Shown: positions 42,787 to 50,982 of the stretch, in pieces
Position numbering within the stretch: the stretch's first letter is position 1
Layout of the letters: the number at the start of each line of letters is the position of its first letter
Assembly (NCBI GenBank): GCA_036498265.1
Contig: DASYFT010000016.1
Span: forward strand, 1 to 64,000
Length of the DNA stretch: 64,000 nucleotides
Reading direction: 5' to 3'
Source of the DNA: Palsa-744 sp036498265
Lineage (GTDB): Bacteria > Actinomycetota > Thermoleophilia > Solirubrobacterales > Solirubrobacteraceae
The notes under the pieces: model-generated
Told to the model about the DNA's origin: nothing
Database searches by the model: none
The model's input: the letters and a program-made list of their open reading frames with translations, nothing else
Made by a program: the position numbers and the translations under genes

Positions 42787-44289
42787 TCAGCCCCCGCTCC
42801 CACTCTTGGCCGCTGCCGGACTCCCGGCTCCGGCGCCGAGCGCGCCGCCGAGCGGCGCGCCGAACACGTCTCCGGCTGCCGAGCGCCCTCCGGCACGCGC
42901 CGCCGCCGCCGTCGCGCTTCCCTTGATCACCCCGAGGTTCACGCATTCCTGCTTGGTGGGCGGCTTCAGCAGGTTCACGAGCAGGTTCACCGTCGGGTTC
43001 ACTTCGGCGACGCCGGTGAACAGCGGCAGGATTTCGCAGTTGAAGTACACGAGGCTCCGACCCACGGCGCCGTGCGCGTCGGCGCTGCTCACGACGCTGT
43101 TGAGGTCGTGGTTGCCCCAGTCCAGGAAGAACAGGAAGCCGCCCCTGCTGGGCCCGGGGTTGTAGGCGAGCTCGTTGAAGAATTCGTTGAGCACCGAGAA
43201 GCTCACGGCGAGCTTCGGGAACGCTTCGCCGGCGCCCCTGGTGGCGGGCGCGAGCTGGTTGACGACCGGCAGGATCTGCCGCGCGAAGGGGCGGATTTCG
43301 TTCTTGATGATCGGCGTCGTCGCTTCGGCGGTCCGTCGCGAGGCTTCCTGGGCTGGTGCCAGCGCGCTGGCGAACGGCTGCAGCTTGTGGAGCGTCGGGC
43401 CGAGGACGTTCGTGGCCGTTGCGAGCTTGCCGAGACCGGTCGAGGTCTTGTGCAGCGCCCCGGGCAGCAGCCGCAGCGTCTGCTGGACGTTGGCGTCCTC
43501 CTTGGCGAACACGGCGAAGACCGCGTTCGAGGCCTCGACGAGCTGGGCGAGCTCCTTGTCCTTGCCGCCGAGCGCTTCCATCAGCAGCCTGAAGTTGTGG
43601 ATCGACTGCGCGACGTTCGTGTGCCGGATTTCGACCTGCTGGGCGATCCTCTGGAACTCCCGCGCGACCGGGTCGAAGCGCTTGAGCGTGGCGGAGAGGG
43701 CGCCGGCGTTGCCCTTCAGACCCTGGCCGGCGCCCGCCAGCAGCTCCTGCAGGTAGGCGCGGGTTTCGGCGTCGAGCCCGGCAAGGAACTCGTCGAAGTT
43801 GACGTTGGGCGCCGTCTGGGCGAGCCCGAGCGTCCCGCCGCTCGGCAGCCGTCCCGCCGAGGGGGTGCCCGGGTTCACCTCGATGGTTATGTCCTGCAGC
43901 TGCGTCTTGGGGCGCAGCAGGAGCGTCGCGTTGCGGTAGATGCGCGCGTATTTCGGGACCACTTTCATCGTGACCGTGGCAACCCCGTTGTTCAGGTCCA
44001 CGCTCGCGATTTCGCCGATCTTGGCCCCGGCGATCGTGACTGCCTGGCCCTGCCCCGGCGTCACGGCCTGAGCGGTCTGGAACTCTGCCTTGAGCGTGTA
44101 GTAGCTGCGACCGAAGACGGGCACCCAGCCCGGGAGCTTGAGGTTCTCGTGGGCGAGGATGTAGCCGCCGACGGCAGCCGCGATCAGGACCATGGTCACC
44201 ACGGCGATGAACGCCGTGCGGTAGCGCTCGATCTGGTCGCGGACGCTCAGCCCGCCTTCGTGCCCCGGTGCCGGCGCGTTCTGAGCCAT
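42787..44289 (-). CDS. MCE family protein (fifth of six)
   Basis: 500 residues. Cytoplasmic tail, membrane helix (FIAVVTMVLIAAAVGGYIL), then MCE domain with YTLKAEFQTAQAVTPGQGQA, VTIAGAKIGEIASVDLNNG and RPKTQLQDITIEVNPG. The remaining 350 residues are helical with a Gly/Ala-rich tail. The ATG overlaps the fourth gene's stop by one base, and its own stop lies one base before the next ATG. Glu codons in this and the neighbouring MCE genes are often GAA. Confidence 0.93.
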   Translation of the reverse strand: MAQNAPAPGHEGGLSVRDQIERYRTAFIAVVTMVLIAAAVGGYILAHENLKLPGWVPVFGRSYYTLKAEFQTAQAVTPGQGQAVTIAGAKIGEIASVDLNNGVATVTMKVVPKYARIYRNATLLLRPKTQLQDITIEVNPGTPSAGRLPSGGTLGLAQTAPNVNFDEFLAGLDAETRAYLQELLAGAGQGLKGNAGALSATLKRFDPVAREFQRIAQQVEIRHTNVAQSIHNFRLLMEALGGKDKELAQLVEASNAVFAVFAKEDANVQQTLRLLPGALHKTSTGLGKLATATNVLGPTLHKLQPFASALAPAQEASRRTAEATTPIIKNEIRPFARQILPVVNQLAPATRGAGEAFPKLAVSFSVLNEFFNELAYNPGPSRGGFLFFLDWGNHDLNSVVSSADAHGAVGRSLVYFNCEILPLFTGVAEVNPTVNLLVNLLKPPTKQECVNLGVIKGSATAAAARAGGRSAAGDVFGAPLGGALGAGAGSPAAAKSGSGG

Positions 44290-45788
44290 CAGCCGTTCCC
44301 GTCCGCCGGGCCCTGCGAGAGCGGGCCGTTGAAGTTCGGCAGCGCCTGCTTGTAACAGGGCGACTGCGGCTGGTAGGGAGGCTCTTCCGCCGGATATGCC
44401 GGGCGCGTGCCCTGCGGTGGCAGCGGCGAGCGGGCGAGCAGCTGCAGCCCTTCGCTCTTGCTGCCCAGCTCTTTGACGCGCTGCGAGCGCAGCGTCTGCC
44501 CGCTGTTGCCGACCATGAACTTGGCCATCACGCCGTTGCCGTCGAAGTGCTGGCCGATGCTCCCGAGCCCGACCAGGCTGTACCAGAATTCCTTGTAGTC
44601 CTCGACGCCGGAGGTGCTCGAGCCGTCCTGGATCCTGGTGTTGCCGGCCGGGTAGAGGACTTTGGTCAGGCATTTGTTGAAGAGTTCGGTCTGCTGGAAG
44701 AGGGGAACCTGCTGGGACTCGAGGCTGGCGAGTGACGGCGTGGCGGCCGAGAGCCCCTGCGCGACCCCGCCGAGCTCGGACGGCCCGAGCGACGCCTGCA
44801 CCTGGGCGATCCATGGCAGCAGCGCCGCCACGGTGCGGTTGGTCTGCCTCACGCCCGGCAGGATGTCCTTGGCGAAGGTCTTCGTCGGCGGGAACGAGGC
44901 GTTCAGCGAGGCGAGCCCGCGCTCGATGTTGCGCAGCGAGCTCGGGAGCTCCGCCACCGTGGCGCGAAGCGGCGCGGCCTGCGCCGCGAACTCGGAAAAG
45001 AACGTGTTGAAGTTACCGATCAGTTCACCCAGCTGCTGCTCGTGCACGTTCAGCGCCGAGGTGACCTTGCCGATGCCTGCGACCAGTTTCGAGAGGTCGT
45101 GGGGTTCGGTGCCGGTGATCGCCTGGTTGAGCACGGCGGTGCCGCGCAGCGACGACGGGCCGCGGTGGTAGGCCTTGTTGAGCGCCTGCGCCGCGTTCAG
45201 GCCGCGGACGTCGGGGTCCTGTTCGGCGTTTTCGGCGGCATTCGGCTTGCGCGTGAGCGCGTCCCCGTATTCGATGAGGAACGTCTGCAGGTTCGACCGG
45301 GTATCGGTGTTCAGGGCGTCGAGCACCTGATCGAGCTGGACCGGGTCGGACGTCTGCGTGATCGGGATCGTGGCGCCCGAGGAAAGCGTGCCGGCCGACG
45401 GGCTTCCCGGCTGCATTTCGACGAACCAGTTGCCTTCGAGGAAGATCCGGGGCCGGATCTTCAGCGTGGCGTCCGAGTGGATCGGCAGGCCCTTCGATTC
45501 GATTTCCATCGTCACCAGCCCCGCCTTGCCCGAGCGCGTGACGGAGCTCACCTTGCCGACGTCCACGCCCGCGACGCGCACGGGCGACTTCGGGTGGATG
45601 TTCTGTGCCGAGGCGAAGACCGCCTTCAGGCGGTAGCCGTGTTTGAACGGGATGTGCTTGGTGAAGCCGAAATACGCCAGGACCACGGCCAGCACGATCA
45701 CGATGATGCCGACGCGCAGCGGGTTGTAGCGCTGCAGCTCGACGACCGGGATCTCGCCGTGACGGCGCCACAGACGCCGGCGGCTCAT
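44289..45788 (-). CDS. MCE family protein (fourth of six)
   Basis: 499 residues. Basic N-terminus, membrane helix (VGIIVIVLAVVLAYFGF), MCE domain (YRLKAVFASAQNIHPKSPVR, VAGVDVGKVSSVTRSGKAGL, RPRIFLEGNWFVEMQPG) and a long helical part ending in a Pro-rich tail with one Cys. The gene overlaps its upstream neighbour by four bases. It should assemble with the other five MCE proteins as a hetero-oligomeric tube. Confidence 0.93.
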   Translation of the reverse strand: MSRRRLWRRHGEIPVVELQRYNPLRVGIIVIVLAVVLAYFGFTKHIPFKHGYRLKAVFASAQNIHPKSPVRVAGVDVGKVSSVTRSGKAGLVTMEIESKGLPIHSDATLKIRPRIFLEGNWFVEMQPGSPSAGTLSSGATIPITQTSDPVQLDQVLDALNTDTRSNLQTFLIEYGDALTRKPNAAENAEQDPDVRGLNAAQALNKAYHRGPSSLRGTAVLNQAITGTEPHDLSKLVAGIGKVTSALNVHEQQLGELIGNFNTFFSEFAAQAAPLRATVAELPSSLRNIERGLASLNASFPPTKTFAKDILPGVRQTNRTVAALLPWIAQVQASLGPSELGGVAQGLSAATPSLASLESQQVPLFQQTELFNKCLTKVLYPAGNTRIQDGSSTSGVEDYKEFWYSLVGLGSIGQHFDGNGVMAKFMVGNSGQTLRSQRVKELGSKSEGLQLLARSPLPPQGTRPAYPAEEPPYQPQSPCYKQALPNFNGPLSQGPADGNG

Positions 45789-47299
45789 TTCTTCTTCCCC
45801 TTCGTGAGGCCGAGCGCCTTGAGCGTGGCGGCGGGGTACGGTTCGCCGGAGAGGTTCTGTTCGCGCGTGGTCAGTTCGCGCTTGTTCGCAACGGCGCTCG
45901 CGGGGGCGTTGCCGATGACCGCTTTGCCTTCCAGGTAGCTCTCGTTCCCCGCTTCGCACACCTGCGGCTGGCCCGGGCCGGCCACGTTCGGGTACGGGTT
46001 CACGTGCACGTGGTTGTTGTCGATGATCTGCGCGGAGTGGAAGCCGTGTTCGGTCGACGGCCCGTTGGCGGGAGCGTTGGACGGATAGCCCTCGTTGTTG
46101 GGGCCGGGCGGTGAGAGCACGAAGCCCGAGCGCGCGAGCGTGCCGACCCCGACGTTCTCGGACTCGAGACTGGCGACGTTGCGGAAGGCGAGCGTCAGGT
46201 AGTTGCAGACGGCCTGTGCGGGCGCGATGCCGGCGAACAGGGGGTTTCCGACCTGAAGGGTCCGGGTCAGGTCTTCCAGCCCCAGCGAGGCGACCGGGTT
46301 CTGCGAGAAGGCGGCGAGCGCCTGCGCCGAGGAAGCGAGCTGGGTGTTCAGTTCGGTGGCGGCCCTGAGGTTCACGGCGCCCACCGAGATCGCATGGCCG
46401 AGCGGCGGCGCGACGGTCACGAGCGAGCGCGCGCTCGGTCGCAGCAGGTGCATGAACTCGGTCGCCTTTTCGATGAACGGCGCCTGGAACGGCAGCGAGT
46501 GGATGGCCTGTTCGAGCGCGGGGGGCCCGCCCTCCGTCGCCTTTTCGAGCGACGGCGTGACGGCCGCCCAAGCCTTGAAGAAGGTGTCCTGGTCGCTGAA
46601 GAACGCGGCCTGCGCGTTGGCCACAGGTGCGGCCTGCGAGGCGACCCGGTCGAGTGCGATGAAGAAGCCGCGCAGGTCGGTCTGGGGAGCCGCGAGGTTG
46701 TGCAGGACCGGCACGGCGCCGTTCACCAGTGGACGGAGTTCCGCGATCGTGTTGTTGAGGCCGAGCCCGCGGCCTGCCAGCCCGTTGCCGAAGTTGTTGG
46801 TGTTCACCTTGATCGCGGTTCGTGTCGGACGGTCGAACATGTTGAAGAGTTCGTCGATGTTCACCGGTTCGCGAGTCTGCGCCACGGGCAGCGTCTGCCC
46901 CGCCTTGAGCGGGCGGCTCGAGCTTCCCTTTTCGAGTTCGAGGTACTTCAGGCCGATCGCCGAGACCGACAGCACGATGGCTTTCGTGTCGGCCGGCAGC
47001 GGTTCGATGCCTTTTTCGAGCTTCAGCGTGGCGATCGCGTTGACTCGTCCGGTGGCGCGGTTCTCGTGCGGCGTCAGCGAGCTCACGAGGCCGACCCGGG
47101 TTCCGGCGATCCGCACCTGGTTGGATGGGATCAGGCCGGAGGCCTCGGGCAGTTCCACCTTGATGTTGTAAGTGGGAACGAACGGCAGGCCGTTGTTCGC
47201 GTTGTATGCGAGGAACACGGCGACGACGACGATCAGCGTCGTGACGGCGCCGATCAGCAGCGGGTTGCCTGCCAGGGATGTGTTCCGGCGCCGTTTCAT
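45785..47299 (-). CDS. MCE family protein (third of six)
   Basis: 504 residues. Membrane helix (LLIGAVTTLIVVVAVFLAY), then MCE domain (YNIKVELPEASGLIPSNQVR, IAGTRVGLVSSLTPHENRAT, SAIGLKYLELEKGSS), then helices and a C-terminal domain containing two Cys (AQAVCNYLTLAF, PQVCEAGNESYL). Its stop overlaps the fourth gene's ATG by four bases and its ATG shares one base with the second MCE gene's stop. Confidence 0.93.
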   Translation of the reverse strand: MKRRRNTSLAGNPLLIGAVTTLIVVVAVFLAYNANNGLPFVPTYNIKVELPEASGLIPSNQVRIAGTRVGLVSSLTPHENRATGRVNAIATLKLEKGIEPLPADTKAIVLSVSAIGLKYLELEKGSSSRPLKAGQTLPVAQTREPVNIDELFNMFDRPTRTAIKVNTNNFGNGLAGRGLGLNNTIAELRPLVNGAVPVLHNLAAPQTDLRGFFIALDRVASQAAPVANAQAAFFSDQDTFFKAWAAVTPSLEKATEGGPPALEQAIHSLPFQAPFIEKATEFMHLLRPSARSLVTVAPPLGHAISVGAVNLRAATELNTQLASSAQALAAFSQNPVASLGLEDLTRTLQVGNPLFAGIAPAQAVCNYLTLAFRNVASLESENVGVGTLARSGFVLSPPGPNNEGYPSNAPANGPSTEHGFHSAQIIDNNHVHVNPYPNVAGPGQPQVCEAGNESYLEGKAVIGNAPASAVANKRELTTREQNLSGEPYPAATLKALGLTKGKKK

Positions 47300-48714
47300 C
47301 AGGGCGTCTGCAGCGGGTCGCAGGTGAGCAGGCCGTTGTCCGTGAACGGAGCCGAGCCGTCCGCGGCCGGCTGGGTCGCGGCGCCGGGGCAGCGTCGCAG
47401 CTGCCCGGATTTGAGGTTCGCAAGGCCCGCCTGGGGGGTTGCCGCGGGGTGAAGCGTGTTGTTTTCTCCGAGCGTGAAACTTGGGAACAGGGGCATCAGG
47501 CGGGCGTAGTGACCATTGGCGTCGTAGTAGGCGCCCGCCTGCCCGAATGTGCGGAGCGTGCCGGAGAGGTCTGGGGCGTAGGGGCCGAAGAAGGCGGTGA
47601 TCGGAACCGATTCCTGCAGTGCGGTGACGCTGGCGGGCGAGCTGGTCGTCAGCGTCTTCGCGAGGGCCGGCAGCGCGTTGATCAGGTCCGTGAGGTCGTT
47701 GTTGGGCCCGGGGCGGCTGAAGGCTTCGTTGAAGTTGTGCACGGCGGGGTTCGCCGTGGTGACCAGTGGGCGCAGCCGTTCGAACAGCGTGGTGAGCGAC
47801 TTGGTGGTCGGCCTGGAGGTCTGGACGAGCTGGGTGAGCGCCTGGAAGGTGGAGGGCAGTTCGGCGAAGGTCACGTTGCCCTGGCGCAGCGTGACCGGCA
47901 GCTGGCGCAGCCCCTGGGCGAGCTGGGTCTGCTGCGACCCGATCGCCTGGAAGGTCGTGTTGGCGTTTTCGATCAGGTTGGTCAGCGCTTCGCCGCGCGC
48001 GCCGATGGTCGTGACCGCCTTGGCGCTTTCCACCACGAAGTTGGTGAACACGGGCTGGTCTCGAGCCAGCTCCGAGAAGAACTGGTTGCTGGCGCTGAGG
48101 GCCGGCGGGAAGTATTCGGTCGAGAGCCCGAGGTCACGGCTCGCTCCTTCGTACTGTTCCGCCGAACCCTGCAGGAACTGGGCCAGTCCCTTTCGGGTCT
48201 GGGGATTGAGTGTGTTGAAGAGCTTGTCGAGGTCGACGACTTCGCGGGTCGCACCGGCGGGCAGCGTCGCACCGGCGGCGAGCGCGCGGTTGTTGTTGGG
48301 CCCGGGCGAGAGCGCGATGTAGCGGTTGGCGACGCTCGAGAGCGATGGCACCCTCACCTGTGCCACGGTGCCTTCGTGCAGCGGCGCGAGCGAGGAGTCG
48401 ACGTGGATCGTGACGCGCGCCTTGAAGTCCTTGGTGAGCACGATGTCGGTGATGCTGCCGACGGGGACGCCACCGACCTGCACCTGGTCGCCGCGGACCA
48501 GCTGTCCCGCTTCCGGGAAGACCAGCTGGTAGCTGGCGCCGCCACCGCCTCCGAGCGCGAGCAGGGCGATGATCACGACCACGGCCACGAGGGCGCCGAC
48601 GGCGAGCGCTCGCCCGAGGCCCGCACGAGGCGCCCGCGGGCGGCCCACGGGGCCGCTCGGCCCCGGCGGGGGAGGTGGCGCCGTAGGCGGGCTGGGGGGG
48701 CTAGCCGTTGCCAC
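47299..48714 (-). CDS. MCE family protein (second of six)
   Basis: 471 residues. A Pro-rich cytoplasmic tail of about 35 residues, membrane helix (AVGALVAVVVIIALLALGG) and MCE domain (YQLVFPEAGQLVRGDQVQV, GGVPVGSITDIVLTKDFKAR, VPSLSSVANRYIALSPGP) precede a helical region and a Cys-containing end. The start overlaps the preceding transglycosylase-type gene by 14 bases, so these two very different products are translated together. Confidence 0.93.
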   Translation of the reverse strand: MATASPPSPPTAPPPPPGPSGPVGRPRAPRAGLGRALAVGALVAVVVIIALLALGGGGGASYQLVFPEAGQLVRGDQVQVGGVPVGSITDIVLTKDFKARVTIHVDSSLAPLHEGTVAQVRVPSLSSVANRYIALSPGPNNNRALAAGATLPAGATREVVDLDKLFNTLNPQTRKGLAQFLQGSAEQYEGASRDLGLSTEYFPPALSASNQFFSELARDQPVFTNFVVESAKAVTTIGARGEALTNLIENANTTFQAIGSQQTQLAQGLRQLPVTLRQGNVTFAELPSTFQALTQLVQTSRPTTKSLTTLFERLRPLVTTANPAVHNFNEAFSRPGPNNDLTDLINALPALAKTLTTSSPASVTALQESVPITAFFGPYAPDLSGTLRTFGQAGAYYDANGHYARLMPLFPSFTLGENNTLHPAATPQAGLANLKSGQLRRCPGAATQPAADGSAPFTDNGLLTCDPLQTP

Positions 48715-50974
48715 CGGTCTGCCTTTCGTTGCTCGGCGCCGTAGGGGCGGCGGGGTCGCGGATGGCCGCCGCGGAGGGCCCTCGCACGACGCTCGGGTCG
48801 GGGATCTCCCCGAGGCGCGCGATCAGCCTCATCCACTCTGTCGGGCTGAGCGCGGACTGCTGTGCGCCCGCGCTGCGCGCCACAGCGCGCGCGCCGGAGC
48901 TGAAGGTGACGTCGATCGCGTCGCGCGCCTGCGGGCTGGCGATCGCTCCAATCGCGTGGCCGTAGCTCATCAGGCTGACGATCCGGATCGGTCGCGTGGC
49001 GCCCTGGAGCATCAGCAGCCTGCGGACGGTGTCATCGGCGATCGAGCCCGGGCCCTGATGACCGGCTACGGGTACGCCGTTGACCGCCGTGATCGCGAGG
49101 GAGTCCTCACCGGCGCCGGAGCCAGCGGCCCCCGGCGCGGAGGCCGGGCAACCGAGCCCCGACACGGCGGGTCCGAGCCCCGAGACCGACAGGTACTCCA
49201 GCATGGCGAGCACGCGCTTGTCCACGGCGCCGGCCTGGACGGCCTGACGGCCGCAGCGGGCGAGCCGGATGCCGTGGTCGTGGAGCACCTGGGGCTCGAG
49301 CTGCTGCTTGGACTCGAGCAGCACCTGGCCGATCGTCGGCGAGGTTGCCAGGAACGGGTTCTCTCCCCTGGCCCTGAAGATGGAGGTGTTCTCGAGCGCG
49401 ACCCAGCCGTCGAGGATCGGCTTGGGGTCAATCGCCGGCGCGGCGGCTCCGGCCGGGCGGATCTGGAAGAGCATGTGGGGTTCGGCTCCGCCCGAGCCGG
49501 TGCCGGCCGCCGAGCCGACGTGGCCGAGCACGGTCCCCGCGATCACCTGCACCCCGGGGCGCAGAGGGTGCAGGTAGACATCGTTGGAGCCTTCCCTGAA
49601 CACGCGCAGCCTGCCCGCGGGCGGATGGGGCAGCGGCGGCGTCTGCTTGACGGCGGCCGGTGCGGGCGGTTCGAGCGCGGCGGCGGCGCCGAGTGAAAGC
49701 GCCGAGACGGTGCCCGCCGTAGACAGCGGCGATCGCGGCTGGGCGCCGGCCGTCGCCGGACCACTGGGCGCCGGTTCTCCCGTGCCGCCGGCCCCGCCGA
49801 GCCGGTTGCTGAGCGCGCTGTGGAGGCGGGGTACGAGGACGGGGTAGACGGGTGCCACGTCGCCGAGCTGCCCGTAGAGGTAGGTGTTGCCGAAGGCGTC
49901 GCGCAACGTGACGAACCGCCCGAGCGTGGGCGAGCTCCCGATCTGCACGACCTTGCCGTCCTGGACGGCGATCACGGGTGCGCCGGGCCGGCTGTAGATC
50001 ACCGTGCCGGCGAGCGTTCGCGTGGAGCTCGAGCCGGTGGCCGGGACAGCCGGGAAGCCGTCGCTGAAGTGGGCGGCGGCGTGCACCGGGAAGCGCGCCT
50101 CGGTCAGACCCGTGATTGCGCCGAGCAGTTCGGCCGGCGTGCCGCCGAGCAGCTGGGCGCGGAGCATGACCGAGTCGACATATGCCTGCGAGTGGTTGTA
50201 GGAGAACACCGCGGCGCGGACGTTCTGGGCGCCCCCCGCCGCCCGGAGGTAGCGCGCGGCGGCGAAGATGGCGTCGGCCGGGTTGTACGGGTCCATGAAC
50301 CCGTCGCCGTTGGAGTCCACTCCGTACTGCGCCCACTCGGCCGGCAGGAACTGCATCCAGCCCTCGGCGCCGGCGCTCGAGACGCTGAGGTCGCGTCCGT
50401 AGTCGGTCTCGACCTCGTTTATCGCCGCCAACACCTGCCATGGGATCCCGTAGGCCGTGCCGGCGGCCTGGAAGATCGGCAGCAGGAACGGTGGGATGCG
50501 GAAGCTTTCGATGAAGAAGTCCGGTACGCCGGCGATCGACGAGAGCAGCGACGGCGGCAGGGACGGCGTGAGCGCGGACGGCCGGGGCGCCCGCCGCCCG
50601 GCGCGGTTCACGCCCGAGGAGCCTTCGGCTTCCCCGGTCTGGCCGGGGGTCGCCTTTTCGCCGTGGCGGGCGCCCGCTTTCGATCCGGCGCCGGGCGTGC
50701 TCCCCTGCGAGCGCTGGTCCTGCACCCCCGGCGAGGGTGCCGCTTGGGGCGACGCGGGAGGGGGCGCCGGCAGCACGGTCGTCGTCGTCGAGGCGGCTGG
50801 CGGCGCGGCCTGAGCCGTCTTTTCCGCTTCGGTCGCTTCCGCGGCGGTCTTTTCGGCGGCCGGCGCGGGCGGCGCGGCCGCGCCTTCGGCGGCCAGGCTC
50901 GAGGCCGGCGCGAGCAGCGCGAGGCCGGCGAACGCGGCGATGAGGAGGCGCGGCTGGAGTGTCGGTCCGTTCAT
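48701..50974 (-). CDS. Exported lytic transglycosylase with degenerate LytM (M23) module
   Basis: 757 residues. Signal peptide (LLIAAFAGLALLAPASSLA), an Ala/Glu/Pro/Thr-rich linker to about 130, then a transglycosylase (SLT) domain near 165-290: AAINEVETDYGRDLSVSSAG with the catalytic Glu, GWMQFLPAEWAQYG and DPYNPADAIFAAARYLR. Next a LytM/M23-like fold is split by a 90-residue linker: VIAVQDGKVVQIGSS and YLYGQLGDVAP near 330-375, then NDVYLHPLRPGVQVIAGTVL and EPHMLFQIRP near 460-515. The zinc ligands are not preserved (YGQL, HMLF). A further domain of about 200 residues is unknown. As second gene of the Mce operon it may open or bind peptidoglycan for the transporter. Confidence 0.85.
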   Translation of the reverse strand: MNGPTLQPRLLIAAFAGLALLAPASSLAAEGAAAPPAPAAEKTAAEATEAEKTAQAAPPAASTTTTVLPAPPPASPQAAPSPGVQDQRSQGSTPGAGSKAGARHGEKATPGQTGEAEGSSGVNRAGRRAPRPSALTPSLPPSLLSSIAGVPDFFIESFRIPPFLLPIFQAAGTAYGIPWQVLAAINEVETDYGRDLSVSSAGAEGWMQFLPAEWAQYGVDSNGDGFMDPYNPADAIFAAARYLRAAGGAQNVRAAVFSYNHSQAYVDSVMLRAQLLGGTPAELLGAITGLTEARFPVHAAAHFSDGFPAVPATGSSSTRTLAGTVIYSRPGAPVIAVQDGKVVQIGSSPTLGRFVTLRDAFGNTYLYGQLGDVAPVYPVLVPRLHSALSNRLGGAGGTGEPAPSGPATAGAQPRSPLSTAGTVSALSLGAAAALEPPAPAAVKQTPPLPHPPAGRLRVFREGSNDVYLHPLRPGVQVIAGTVLGHVGSAAGTGSGGAEPHMLFQIRPAGAAAPAIDPKPILDGWVALENTSIFRARGENPFLATSPTIGQVLLESKQQLEPQVLHDHGIRLARCGRQAVQAGAVDKRVLAMLEYLSVSGLGPAVSGLGCPASAPGAAGSGAGEDSLAITAVNGVPVAGHQGPGSIADDTVRRLLMLQGATRPIRIVSLMSYGHAIGAIASPQARDAIDVTFSSGARAVARSAGAQQSALSPTEWMRLIARLGEIPDPSVVRGPSAAAIRDPAAPTAPSNERQTGGNG

Positions 50975-50982
50975 CGCGTCGC

